From a virus: 64,000 nt of DNA. This document shows, in pieces, positions 15,689 through 24,515 of the stretch (the first letter of the stretch is position 1; each line of letters begins with the position of its first letter). The notes below the pieces were generated by a model. That model saw nothing but the letters and a program-made list of their open reading frames with translations. It was not told the DNA's origin and ran no database searches. Made by a program: the position numbers and the translations under genes. Location: positions 1-64,000 of the IMG/VR virus record IMGVR_UViG_3300009181_000058; one strand, written 5' to 3'.

Positions 15689-15786
15689 TTGTAGATAAAT
15701 GGATCTCGTTTGCGCAGTTCTTTTAATTTTTTACGATAGCGTATTTCTAATGTAATTCTATCCCAAAGTCTTCGAATCCAGTTCAT
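15685..15786 (-). CDS. 33-residue small protein between two overlapping genes
   Basis: A frame of 33 codons on the minus strand fills the otherwise empty 94 nt between the carbamoyltransferase and the next gene. Its ATG (15786-15784) overlaps the upstream TGA as ATGA, and its own TGA (15687-15685) overlaps the carbamoyltransferase ATG as ATGA. The product is very basic (MNWIRRLWDRITLEIRYR, then KKLKELRKRDPFIYK) and would form an amphipathic helix with a DPFIYK end. I recall similar short proteins ending DPFIY(K) beside carbamoyltransferases in cyanophages. It may bind a neighbour or a membrane; no function is known. Confidence 0.75.
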   Translation of the reverse strand: MNWIRRLWDRITLEIRYRKKLKELRKRDPFIYK

Positions 15787-16817
15787 TTTAAACTCCTAAT
15801 TTGTTGCTCTATATAGTCCGGATCGCTCCAGTGATAATCATATGTGACCTGTGCTTGACCAGTACGCACAGCACACACATCCAGGTGTTGGGCTAGTTGT
15901 GCCCAGATCGCTTGATGGTCTTGTGTACCAAATGATCTTTCAAGATCAACTTGCCCGATACAAGGGTGGCCGATTGTGAGACCGGGGTCAGTTGGGTCGA
16001 ATCCATTCCGTTCAAGCCACCTTCGAAATTCGGCCAATTGCGCAATTTGCCACGGGTATGCGCCGGGATCACGTGCCCATTCAATATCAAAGTCTCCAGC
16101 GGCTTGAGTCTGTGTTCGAAGACTTGTAGTAACCAGTTCACCAATACGCGAATCCCTACCTTCATCTTGAAACACCTCCCAGTGATGCTTGCCTACTGCT
16201 TTATTTACGCCCACATACACACCACCCAGTTTTCTATTGATTGTGTCTATACCAAACAATTCAAGATCCTGTTCCTCTAATTCAAATCGCGGGGCATTCA
16301 ACCAGCACATGAGTTGACTGGGCCTGCGCCATTCAGGCGCCTGTACTGCCTTGCGCATGCTCAGCACCAAACTTTCCAGTTCGTGACACAACAGGTTCAA
16401 TTGACGTATGTGCCAGCGTGTGTGATCATCTGCGGCTGTGTAATGCGGACTCATTGCCCCTGCGGTGCCCTGCAGATCTTCAAAGTATCTGTGCAGTTGA
16501 TTCATTTGCGCATGATTGACGTCTAGATCTGCTTGTATTACTGTGCCCGGGCTAAAGAAATCTTGTATGCGATAATCCAACGTGCTGGCATTGATAGCGT
16601 TGATTGATCTATTGATCTGTGTACACAGATACTCTGCTGTTCTGGCGCTTTCAGTCCAGCCAAGCCAGCAGTAGTTCTTTTCTAAATGCAGACTATTTTG
16701 AACAATATCATTTAATGCCGTCAGCCATTTGCGGCTGAGACTGTTGTCTGCAATGTCTATGTACACAGTTAGTATGTTCTTTGTGCCGCGTAGGTCTATC
16801 TCAATTGTATCAAGCAA
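15783..16817 (-). CDS. Protein of unknown function upstream of carbamoyltransferase, 344 aa
   Basis: A 344-residue soluble protein, rich in Trp, His and Asp, with no motif I recognise. Visible features are TDTINRKLGGVYVGVNKAVGKHHWEVF in the middle (given only as a region, about residues 192-215), a helical N-terminal half, and GHPCIGQVDLERSFG near residue 288. The spacing of His residues (HPC, KHHW, YDYHWSD) could form a metal site, but this is a guess. It overlaps the radical SAM gene before it by 8 nt and the 33-codon gene after it by 4 nt, so all are probably co-translated. Confidence 0.7.
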   Translation of the reverse strand: MLDTIEIDLRGTKNILTVYIDIADNSLSRKWLTALNDIVQNSLHLEKNYCWLGWTESARTAEYLCTQINRSINAINASTLDYRIQDFFSPGTVIQADLDVNHAQMNQLHRYFEDLQGTAGAMSPHYTAADDHTRWHIRQLNLLCHELESLVLSMRKAVQAPEWRRPSQLMCWLNAPRFELEEQDLELFGIDTINRKLGGVYVGVNKAVGKHHWEVFQDEGRDSRIGELVTTSLRTQTQAAGDFDIEWARDPGAYPWQIAQLAEFRRWLERNGFDPTDPGLTIGHPCIGQVDLERSFGTQDHQAIWAQLAQHLDVCAVRTGQAQVTYDYHWSDPDYIEQQIRSLK

Positions 16818-18099
16818 TTTTCATCCACCATTCTAATACATCTGGACGTGAGCCCAGGATATCTGTCATTGTCACTGACTGTGTTCTTATTTGTTCTAAT
16901 CGTAACACACGGGCTTTGCCTTTTGCAAGCCCTGCTTGATAAGTGTCCGGCCACTGTTCTTCAAAACAAGGCCGGCTCTTTAATTGTAACAGTACATCAC
17001 GCATGGCACCTGCGGAGCGGCCTGCTAACTCGTCAACCCATGGGTCTAATAAATGCCTAGGCAGTGCCAATGGACTCAAGATGATATCAGGTGAGAAACT
17101 AAAGATCACCTTGGCCAACATTTCCACACCCAACTCAGCGGCCAATGCCGTCATACGATCCACTTCAGTCATGCCCGGTAGTGTGAGTGTGAAGTCCAGG
17201 CGCATTTGACGCGGATTTGTGGCTATCTTTAATCCCTGTCGGAAGTTGTCAAGGAATGATTCATAATGTAAGCCTGTGCGAATATACTCTCCAGTGTGTC
17301 CTGTTCCATCAAGACTGGCGCAGATTTGCCAGTCACGTATGTTCGAAAGTATATCTTGGTAAAGATCAATCCCACCATAAGCAATCCTGCTGAGATTAGT
17401 ATTGTATCTAGCATATAATTTTCCTCCATCCTCTAGTTCTATTATGCGTTTCATGTAGCGCCAATGCTGTTCATACATCAACGGTTCCCCACCCACCCAA
17501 TATATTTCTTCTACTCGATGTTGCTCCACAGCCGCACTGAATTCGGCTTCAATTTGACTGTCCTGAAAGTTTGTGATTTCGGCACGTGTATCGTTTCGCA
17601 TCCAATTGTTTTTAGGATTAGTCCAGTCAACCATTTTGTTTTGTTTTTGTTCAGTCTCCCATGCACTGGACAGCATGTCGCCACAGGTTCTACATTTGAA
17701 ATTGCACAGGTTTGAAAACCTATAATCCCATGAAACAGGGCGCATATGAGTCGATCCAGTTGAGTCAGTGCTATCCCATATTTGATCAAGTCTTCCCTGG
17801 AACAGGTGCCAAAAATAATCGCGGTATACGGATACATTGAGTAACCGGTCATTGCAAACCTCACATTCTGGTAGTGTTTCTCCGGCCATCATTCTGCGCC
17901 GTACCGATCGCATGTGCTCTGAATTCCAGTGAGCCTCAAGAGTCACGGGTATGTATCGCCCTGTACCTGCGGCAGTGTCTATGTACTGTTCAAAGTTCTG
18001 TGCAGGCTCACGGCTGGCACAGCACATTCTGCGTTCTGTTTGCGGGGAGAGATATGTATGCACCCAGGGGGCTAGACACATGGTATCAGGTTTATGCAT
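16810..18099 (-). CDS. Radical SAM protein with N-terminal auxiliary-cluster cysteines (1 of 5)
   Basis: 429 residues. The radical SAM cluster motif is C132-NFK-C136-RT-C139, followed by GGEPLM, which binds the SAM amino group. Ahead of it are CLAPW (C8), a Cys pair at C26-C27 and ECEVC (C79, C82), a set of four or five cysteines typical of the twitch/SPASM-type auxiliary cluster but placed at the N-terminus. Such enzymes use a deoxyadenosyl radical on a sugar or peptide substrate. It overlaps both neighbours by 8 nt. Of the CC-pair subtype, with the genes at 19125 and 20415. Confidence 0.85.
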   Translation of the reverse strand: MHKPDTMCLAPWVHTYLSPQTERRMCCASREPAQNFEQYIDTAAGTGRYIPVTLEAHWNSEHMRSVRRRMMAGETLPECEVCNDRLLNVSVYRDYFWHLFQGRLDQIWDSTDSTGSTHMRPVSWDYRFSNLCNFKCRTCGDMLSSAWETEQKQNKMVDWTNPKNNWMRNDTRAEITNFQDSQIEAEFSAAVEQHRVEEIYWVGGEPLMYEQHWRYMKRIIELEDGGKLYARYNTNLSRIAYGGIDLYQDILSNIRDWQICASLDGTGHTGEYIRTGLHYESFLDNFRQGLKIATNPRQMRLDFTLTLPGMTEVDRMTALAAELGVEMLAKVIFSFSPDIILSPLALPRHLLDPWVDELAGRSAGAMRDVLLQLKSRPCFEEQWPDTYQAGLAKGKARVLRLEQIRTQSVTMTDILGSRPDVLEWWMKIA

Positions 18100-19132
18100 T
18101 TACGAATTCCAATACAGGTTCAACAATACTGGTGTTGAGCAATTTTTTTGTTAGGTCTTGATCAAAGAACCTTGCGCTATTATACAACAATTTTTCTTTA
18201 ATTGCAGGATTATCGAGCAGCCTGTGATCAAAGTCCCGCACAATTTGTACTATGCGGTCGATTCTTTCTCGCCAGTCAGTGATATCATCATATGTTTCGT
18301 CCCATAATTCAGGAAATGTTTCAAATCCTTGACTGCGCAAGTGTGCTAGATTACCCGATGTGCTGACCATTAATATAGGATGCTTGCAGGCCATGGGCTT
18401 GTAACTCTTTTCACTCAAGAAAAAACGATCATTCTCAGTCAAACTGTAGCCCGTAAAAGCACAATCATCAATATAAGTTTCCACAGCCAGGGTAAAGACG
18501 GTACTGTCCATCCAGTCTGTATTGATGTATCGTTGCCAGGCATCTTTAAGCGTTAACGGCACTGCATTTTGTAGTGTCATAGAGCAATCATCGGGTAAAA
18601 AGACTCCACGGTGTCTATAACTGTGTATGCTGTCCTCTAATAGATCCCCCAGACTGTCATAAAGATAATCACGTTCCGGGCGGTGTAGCCCAATGCTCAT
18701 AAAGAATTTCTTTTTTACCCCAGGTGACTGTGGTTGATATTGATCTAACTCAAAAGCATGTAGCGCACTTTGAGTTGTTATCCAATACCAATACGGTGTG
18801 GCAATAATTTTCACTCCTGGAATGATCTTTGCACTATCACCACTTACAATAATTGTTCCTTGCCCAGGATGTTGTAGCATGAGCACAAATACCCAATGCA
18901 GACCATAATGCACATAGTGTTCATTCTTTGCGTCAAATATCACGCAATGTCCGCGATCTAAATGAGTTTGTATTGTGTTGTGATATGGCCCATACATGTC
19001 ATAATAAAATATAGTGTCTGCATCATATGTGCAATCAGGATCCCAATAATCCACAGGATAATCCACAGGCACGGCCGGTCGAAACCAATTCGGTGACTGA
19101 TCCTGCAGAAACATGTACACAATCTTACGCAT
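18092..19132 (-). CDS. Putative transferase, EK-KP family, 346 aa
   Basis: Third member of the family. The signature near residue 237 is FFLSEKSYKPMACKHPILMV, then LAHLRSQGFETFPELWDETYDD; the middle segment is FFMSIGLHRPERDYLYDSL. In the N-terminal part a YYDMYGPYH stretch follows DADTIF. It lies between two radical SAM genes with 8-nt overlaps on each side, which suggests these products act in a fixed ratio. No signal peptide or membrane span. The role as a glycosyl or related transferase is inference from the fold-like pattern and context. Confidence 0.62.
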   Translation of the reverse strand: MRKIVYMFLQDQSPNWFRPAVPVDYPVDYWDPDCTYDADTIFYYDMYGPYHNTIQTHLDRGHCVIFDAKNEHYVHYGLHWVFVLMLQHPGQGTIIVSGDSAKIIPGVKIIATPYWYWITTQSALHAFELDQYQPQSPGVKKKFFMSIGLHRPERDYLYDSLGDLLEDSIHSYRHRGVFLPDDCSMTLQNAVPLTLKDAWQRYINTDWMDSTVFTLAVETYIDDCAFTGYSLTENDRFFLSEKSYKPMACKHPILMVSTSGNLAHLRSQGFETFPELWDETYDDITDWRERIDRIVQIVRDFDHRLLDNPAIKEKLLYNSARFFDQDLTKKLLNTSIVEPVLEFVNA

Positions 19133-20339
19133 GTTTTTGGTACTGCAACAAGTCAGCCAATTCTGGTGCTACTCGGCGCAGGTCTTGGTTGCGTTTGCGA
19201 TCTAGGTCAGCAATTTTCATGCGTGTCATAAAGCCGTCGGTTGATGCACCTGAATTCATAAAGTCCCGTATACGATCAAATTCCCCACGATAAATGGTAT
19301 TCACTGAATCCAAGTATTCGGTGATGGCTTGTTTGGCCACATCGGGCAAACAAGCAATTGAGAAATACCAGGCATCGTGCATCATGTTCCAGTACACAAA
19401 AGAGAAACTCGCACGGTTGCGTTCCAGCCAAGTCGCAACGTTGCCAAGATAACGCACATTGAACACGTTGACTGTGGTACACACTTGCAGTTGAATATTG
19501 GGGTGTATTTCCTTTAGATCTGTGAAACGATCTAGATTTTCACAAACCAGAGCCCACTCAGCATTGGAGCGTTGATATTCAAAACGCTCGCCCACATCAT
19601 CTATTGAAAATGCTATTTCCACTGTTTTAAAATGCTTCCAAATTGACTCAGCCTGCTCAGGATATTGTGTGCCATTTGTGTTGTAGTGTATTTCTACTTG
19701 ATGCGCTATACCGCGATCCACAATGCCTCGAAGCATGTCAAAGTGTTCTGCAATCATAAATGGCTCACCGCCAGTGAATTCAATATAGCGTATGTCATCG
19801 ACCACTGAGTCAATTTGATCCCAGAATTGAGGATTGTCCCTGGGCCAAGCACCAGCACGTAGCATTGTGTAAGCGTGTGACTTTTTCTGTTCGTCCCGGG
19901 GCAATTGTGCAATTTCTTCTGCGGCAAATTGGCTGCTGGACCATGACCCGCATATACGACATTTAAGATTACATATATTGCCTAATTTAAGGTCCAGAAA
20001 CATCAGGGGTTTGGCATCTGCTGTGAATTCTGACCCAATGCCCATGTGCTTGAGTCTATCCAAGGTGTGCATTCTTTTGCTTGTGCGCCCCGAACGCTCT
20101 TCTGACCAACACTTGCGACATGTTTGTGGTTGTTCGCTGTCCAGGAATTGTTGGCGTAGATTGCGCATGTAATTTGAGTTTTGTATGTCCACAAAATTGG
20201 CAGTGCTTAATTCAAACTTATTTCCTGCGTTGTCTACAATTTCGTCATCGGCCAGACAGCATGGACGCACTGTACCAATGGGTGAGGCTTCTAGGCTAAT
20301 CCAAGGTAGTACACAAAATTTATCTTGTGGTAATTTCAT
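19125..20339 (-). CDS. Radical SAM protein with N-terminal auxiliary-cluster cysteines (2 of 5)
   Basis: 404 residues. N-terminal FCVLPW (C9), PCC (C27, C28) and CRKCW (C74, C77) precede the radical SAM motif C123-NLK-C127-RI-C130 and then GGEPFM. This is the form usually named twitch-domain radical SAM protein in marine phage genomes. The order C...CC...CxxC before the barrel suggests an auxiliary iron-sulfur cluster near the N-terminus. It overlaps the downstream transferase-like gene by 8 nt; upstream, a 32-codon frame overlaps its start by 20 nt. Confidence 0.87.
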   Translation of the reverse strand: MKLPQDKFCVLPWISLEASPIGTVRPCCLADDEIVDNAGNKFELSTANFVDIQNSNYMRNLRQQFLDSEQPQTCRKCWSEERSGRTSKRMHTLDRLKHMGIGSEFTADAKPLMFLDLKLGNICNLKCRICGSWSSSQFAAEEIAQLPRDEQKKSHAYTMLRAGAWPRDNPQFWDQIDSVVDDIRYIEFTGGEPFMIAEHFDMLRGIVDRGIAHQVEIHYNTNGTQYPEQAESIWKHFKTVEIAFSIDDVGERFEYQRSNAEWALVCENLDRFTDLKEIHPNIQLQVCTTVNVFNVRYLGNVATWLERNRASFSFVYWNMMHDAWYFSIACLPDVAKQAITEYLDSVNTIYRGEFDRIRDFMNSGASTDGFMTRMKIADLDRKRNQDLRRVAPELADLLQYQKHA

Positions 20340-20418
20340 TTAATGATCCATGTAATCGTTGTGCCCATTGTCCGTGACACACAGCACTATGGCTACAACC
20401 CAGTGCCAATGCTGTCAT
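20320..20418 (-). CDS. 32-residue frame between two radical SAM genes
   Basis: ATG at 20418-20416 overlaps the stop of the 565-residue radical SAM gene as ATGA, and the frame ends 20 nt inside the next radical SAM gene. It fills a 75-nt gap that would otherwise be the only one in this operon. The product, MTALALGCSHSAVCHGQW followed by AQRLHGSLNEITTR, starts like the first strand of an SGNH-hydrolase-like protein (LALGCSHS), so it may be the stub of a deleted gene. A small Cys-containing peptide made next to radical SAM enzymes is also conceivable. Expression is unproven. Confidence 0.4.
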   Translation of the reverse strand: MTALALGCSHSAVCHGQWAQRLHGSLNEITTR

Positions 20419-22112
20419 TTTAATGCTGCCAATTCAGGCAATGCGTCTGCCCACGATTCATTTCTGATTCCATCAAGTTGATTGGTCTTTTCCCAGAACT
20501 TGTCAATTAAATGGCTGTTGTCTGTTGCGTTCATAAAGGTAATGGCCGATTCAAACCCTTGTGTGGCACGCTGTAGCGGATCCCGGTCGCTCATCCAACT
20601 CAGGTGCTTGCGATATTTTTCTTCCAGTCGTTGTTTGTATTCCTGCGGTGCAATATCTATTCTATAGTACGGGGGATCTTGCAAGATATTTACATTGAGA
20701 TCCTGGGCACGAATCAACCCGGCAGCCACCCATTCGCGATGAAAATCTGGCAGGTGCCAAGCATTCATTATGCTCAAGGTAGGGCTAATATAAAAATCCA
20801 CCCCAGGACATATTGCAATCATCTCGTGACGGTTTTTTACCACATCATACCAGCGGGTACCTTTGCGTATGTATTCAGCGGGCAGTCCCATGCCATCTAG
20901 ACTGGCGCCAACAGATACTGATTTGAACTGTTTCCAATATTCAAATACACTGCGTCCTTTTAAATCTGTGTGGGTAAAGTTGGTGTTATACACCAACCGT
21001 ACATGGAACATTTTGCGTCGCACCAGTTCGTCTAAGATGCGATAATGCTCTTCCATCAACAATGGTTCCCCGCCGGCAAAGTAAATCTGCTCCACGTGCT
21101 CAATGTGTTCTACCAATTGATCCCATGCGTCTATTTCGAATCTTCCAGCATAGTTTAGTACCTTGTTGTGTTTTTTCCATTCAGGACCTGCCAATTGGGC
21201 TTGATCTTTGTACCAACTTGAACTAAAGATGTGGCCACAACTGCGACAACTTAAATTACATAGATTACTAAATCGAATGTCCCAGTAAGTCAATTCAAAT
21301 TCATCCAATGTACCATCCGGCTGTGTGTTGTGAGTTTTGTTTATATGGTGTCCAAAGTGTTTGTTGGCACTGATACGTCCACTCATGAATCCCACTTCCT
21401 CTTGCTCGTAACAACGATTACAAGCATGTACTGGAGTGCTATTCAGCATGTTTCTGCGGATCTCGCGTAGGGGCTCCTGATTCCATATTTCTTTTATGGT
21501 GTGCTGGCGCATGTCCCCCATCGGGAACTGCATGTCTGCTGAACAACAAGGATATGCTTTGCCATTGGGGTAGGCGTGGAAATGAATCCAAGGCAGCATA
21601 CAAAATGTTTTGCTTTTGGTCAGTAGATCCTGGTCAACTTGAGTCAACTGAGCCAGATCTATTTTCAATGGTTCTTGGGAATTATATGCGTTGCGCACGA
21701 TCTTTTTTGTTATGTCTTGGGCATACACAACAATTTCAATTGGCACACGGTCACTGCTGATCCTATCAAACGATTTGCTGTATGCTTCGGGCAAGGTAGC
21801 ATCTGTGGTTAACAATATAACAAAAAAATTGCTGATATCAATTTCGTTTAGACGTCTTTGCACTTGTTCTAGCAGTTGTCCAACCAAACTGTAGTTGTCT
21901 GAGTAAACGTCACCACGAGTGAGTGTGAGCAGTATGCGTTGGTTATTTTCAAACACCGGCTGATGCACAGAACCAAATACTGTTCGTAGCCAGGCTTTTT
22001 TATCAAAGTCAGACAAGTCATGCCATTGGTCTAGATCAATGACTGACACTATGTCATATTGTTGTTTTAATCTGTTTATCTCGTGTGCTAGTATCATAAT
22101 GCGTTGTACCAT
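20415..22112 (-). CDS. Radical SAM protein with 165-residue N-terminal extension (3 of 5)
   Basis: 565 residues, the longest of the five. The first 165 residues form an extra domain with an alpha/beta look (VSVIDLDQW, RILLTLTRGDVY, NFFVILLTTDATLP), not seen in the siblings. After it come FCMLPW (C171), PCC (C189, C190), CNRCY (C231, C234), the radical SAM motif C285-NLS-C289-RS-C292 and GGEPLL. It belongs to the CC-pair subtype. The extension could bind a partner or substrate. It overlaps the next radical SAM gene by 19 nt and the 32-codon frame by 4 nt. Confidence 0.85.
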   Translation of the reverse strand: MVQRIMILAHEINRLKQQYDIVSVIDLDQWHDLSDFDKKAWLRTVFGSVHQPVFENNQRILLTLTRGDVYSDNYSLVGQLLEQVQRRLNEIDISNFFVILLTTDATLPEAYSKSFDRISSDRVPIEIVVYAQDITKKIVRNAYNSQEPLKIDLAQLTQVDQDLLTKSKTFCMLPWIHFHAYPNGKAYPCCSADMQFPMGDMRQHTIKEIWNQEPLREIRRNMLNSTPVHACNRCYEQEEVGFMSGRISANKHFGHHINKTHNTQPDGTLDEFELTYWDIRFSNLCNLSCRSCGHIFSSSWYKDQAQLAGPEWKKHNKVLNYAGRFEIDAWDQLVEHIEHVEQIYFAGGEPLLMEEHYRILDELVRRKMFHVRLVYNTNFTHTDLKGRSVFEYWKQFKSVSVGASLDGMGLPAEYIRKGTRWYDVVKNRHEMIAICPGVDFYISPTLSIMNAWHLPDFHREWVAAGLIRAQDLNVNILQDPPYYRIDIAPQEYKQRLEEKYRKHLSWMSDRDPLQRATQGFESAITFMNATDNSHLIDKFWEKTNQLDGIRNESWADALPELAALK

Positions 22113-23425
22113 TCTTTTAATTCGGGAAATGCTGTGTCAAAGTCTTTTGATCTACGTTGATCATACTGTGAATAAAACTGTCGAAAATCATTTAATAGTT
22201 TGGGGCGATCAAATGCTTCTGAATGCGGGGTCTTGACCACATCCAAGTAATCTATTAATCGTTGTGTGTGATTGACTTCGTGTTCGTGTATGACGTCACT
22301 GTCAGACCAATGCGCCAGCCATGTGACCAAGCGTTGTCTATATACTTGGCGCTGGGCGTCGGGTAGAATCAATGGTGATTGAAATGACGGAAAGCGTAAG
22401 ATATTTAGTGTGAAACTTATAGCATCCTTTCCGTATTCCATTTTCCAATTCATTATGCACTCTAACAACTGATCCAGTGTGCTCAGGCACAGTGCATTAA
22501 TGGTACACATAACGTGTATGCCCCGGAACTGCCCCGAATCTAACAAGCGTTCTACATTGTTGGCCCAGTCGTCCCAGATCAGGCCGTCACGTATATACTC
22601 TGCTTGAGTGGAGATTGCCTCATTGCTTGTGTATAAGTCGATGGCCATGCCATGTGTACTGGCAAGTAATCGATCAATGTCAACTTCGGTGCCCAGATTA
22701 CTATTGATAGCCAAGCGTGTGCTACTCTTGCCCTGATTATCTCGAAACCAATCAATGAGTCGCCAGGTATGGGCAGACATAAGGGGCTCTCCTCCGGTAA
22801 TTCTAAGTTCCTGAAGGGTATGATGTAGATCTGTTTCCCACCAAGCAAAAAATGCGTCAATATAAGGATTAGCCTCTGTGATCCTAAACAGTTGTGCATT
22901 ATCGTGAGTATGAGTAAAGTGGTTGCGACCGTCACTGACAAGATCATTGTAGGGTCCATTTGTACGTATGTCCTTGACCCAAGTTGTGCTAAAAGCAGGA
23001 TTACAATAGGAGCAAGCAAACTGACAAGTACGATCAAAAGCAATTTCCAGTGTGCGGAGATTGACGTCGGTATCGGGTGCAGTATTAAATGCTTCATTCA
23101 AGGCCTCTATGGGGTATATCTTACTTTTGTACACACGGTCTGACACAGCGTCCAATCCCATGTCTTCGATCTTCCAACAATACTCACAACCTGCAGGACG
23201 TTCGCCCGCAAGCATTTTACGACGATCCTCTTTCTTTTGATCAGTGTTGTGCAGTAGCCTAGGGTTGGAACGTACTCGATCCGGGTCCACCAAATGGGCT
23301 GGCGGGTGATGGCAACTGGTAGTCTGCCCTGATCCTAACCAAATGGTTGCGTTGTACCATTTCGCCGCACAGAAACTGGCTGAGAGAGGGTCTAATACTG
23401 TGTGTTTAAATTCTAGATCATTCAT
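22094..23425 (-). CDS. Radical SAM protein, CxHPP subtype (4 of 5)
   Basis: 443 residues. The radical SAM motif is C134-QFA-C138-SY-C141, followed by GGEPLM. The N-terminal cysteines differ from the first subtype: C19 in FCAAKW, C38 in SCHHPPAHLVDP, and C80/C83 in CEYCW, so CHHPP replaces the CC pair. The sequence runs in parallel with the protein at 25614-26993 along its length (LHNT..KK, AEY(I/M)R, SLT or SFT segments), so the two are close paralogues. It shares an 8-nt overlap with the transferase-like gene at 23418. Confidence 0.85.
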   Translation of the reverse strand: MNDLEFKHTVLDPLSASFCAAKWYNATIWLGSGQTTSCHHPPAHLVDPDRVRSNPRLLHNTDQKKEDRRKMLAGERPAGCEYCWKIEDMGLDAVSDRVYKSKIYPIEALNEAFNTAPDTDVNLRTLEIAFDRTCQFACSYCNPAFSTTWVKDIRTNGPYNDLVSDGRNHFTHTHDNAQLFRITEANPYIDAFFAWWETDLHHTLQELRITGGEPLMSAHTWRLIDWFRDNQGKSSTRLAINSNLGTEVDIDRLLASTHGMAIDLYTSNEAISTQAEYIRDGLIWDDWANNVERLLDSGQFRGIHVMCTINALCLSTLDQLLECIMNWKMEYGKDAISFTLNILRFPSFQSPLILPDAQRQVYRQRLVTWLAHWSDSDVIHEHEVNHTQRLIDYLDVVKTPHSEAFDRPKLLNDFRQFYSQYDQRRSKDFDTAFPELKEWYNAL

Positions 23426-24515
23426 TGAATAAGTTACTAACTATGTGGTTTTGTTCATCAGCCCATTCATACCAACGTTGTCTATTATGCAACAAGTCCG
23501 GTAGCATGCGGTTGTACATATCTAGTAGTTCAGTTGGGCTGGCTGTACTCAGTTGTTTTATTGCCGCAATCAATGCAGTGTGTAGTGTGTCATTGGGATC
23601 TATTGTGGGATCAGGACGAAGTTTCAGTCCCGGAAAATAATGATCAAACATACGAAATCCATTGTGTTCCCAGAATTCGTAATGTTGTGTTTGTCCGTTG
23701 ATCAAGAAAGGTCGCAGGCCAATAATGGGTTTAAAATCAATTTGATTTATAAATTGATTTCGAGGATTGTTACTGGTGCCACCTACTATGTGCAAGAAAT
23801 GATGTTGCCAATAATGCATATTGTGCAAACTAAAAAGGTCGTGTGGGATGTCGTGTGGGGTAGCGGCTGAGCTTTCAGGGTACCAGTGTCCGTATTTTAC
23901 ATAGTCCTGATTTTTCTCTCCAATGGAGAAATAAAGATCCTTGTCCGGCCCTGTATCCCCGTCGAAAGATCTTCCCAGGGTCACTACTCCAAGATCCTTT
24001 AGATTGTGTTCGATTAACTTTTTTACAAATGCCAATCTATGTGGGTAAGGTTTGCGATTGTAACTGATAAACAAGTACTTGGGATCAGTCAATACTAATT
24101 CTTGTGTTTGATATATTTCAAAATGATCTCTGCACACAATAGCAAAAAAGTTAAAGTAAATGGTTGTGCTGTCTGCAGGCGCCCAGATGGGGCTGGGGGT
24201 GTCAAAGTTGCCCAGGAAGTATGTGTGTTTGATCGCCAGGCGTTGGATTAGTTCCAGTACCACTGGTTCGTGATGCTGTGAAAAGTAATCCACAGTGGAC
24301 ACCACAAACAAGTTGTCAAACTGTTCTCCTGCTGTGAGTATTTGTTGCAGTTCCGCATCCTCGCTGGGCGGCAAGCGCCAGGTGGTATTGAACAGCAGAT
24401 TGCGTTGCGTGGGGAAAGTCTGATCAATCTGTTGCTGAATACCGCGAAGTATTGACTGTTCGTAACTGCCATAAACCCATTGTTCAGGAAAGGAATTAAT
24501 TATACTTGTGATCAT
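23418..24515 (-). CDS. Putative transferase, divergent EK-KP family member, 365 aa
   Basis: Fourth member, and the least typical. Near residue 260 it reads NQIDFKPIIGLRPFLING and then WEHNGFRMFDHYFPG, keeping F-KP-G-PF and GF-F but losing the SEK part. The middle segment LFISYNRKPYPHRLAFVKKL matches the R..R pattern of the others. The sequence from 1 to 130 is alpha/beta. The Glu-Lys loss may change ligand binding. It is bracketed by a radical SAM gene (8-nt overlap) and another family member (4-nt overlap). Confidence 0.58.
   Translation of the reverse strand: MITSIINSFPEQWVYGSYEQSILRGIQQQIDQTFPTQRNLLFNTTWRLPPSEDAELQQILTAGEQFDNLFVVSTVDYFSQHHEPVVLELIQRLAIKHTYFLGNFDTPSPIWAPADSTTIYFNFFAIVCRDHFEIYQTQELVLTDPKYLFISYNRKPYPHRLAFVKKLIEHNLKDLGVVTLGRSFDGDTGPDKDLYFSIGEKNQDYVKYGHWYPESSAATPHDIPHDLFSLHNMHYWQHHFLHIVGGTSNNPRNQFINQIDFKPIIGLRPFLINGQTQHYEFWEHNGFRMFDHYFPGLKLRPDPTIDPNDTLHTALIAAIKQLSTASPTELLDMYNRMLPDLLHNRQRWYEWADEQNHIVSNLFNE

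Noticed and set aside
22579-23097. A 172-codon hydrophobic frame inside the radical SAM gene at 22094
   Set aside because: Same strand but a different frame from a gene with intact CxxxCxxC and GGEP motifs. Apparent membrane stretches come from frame shifting of polar codons.
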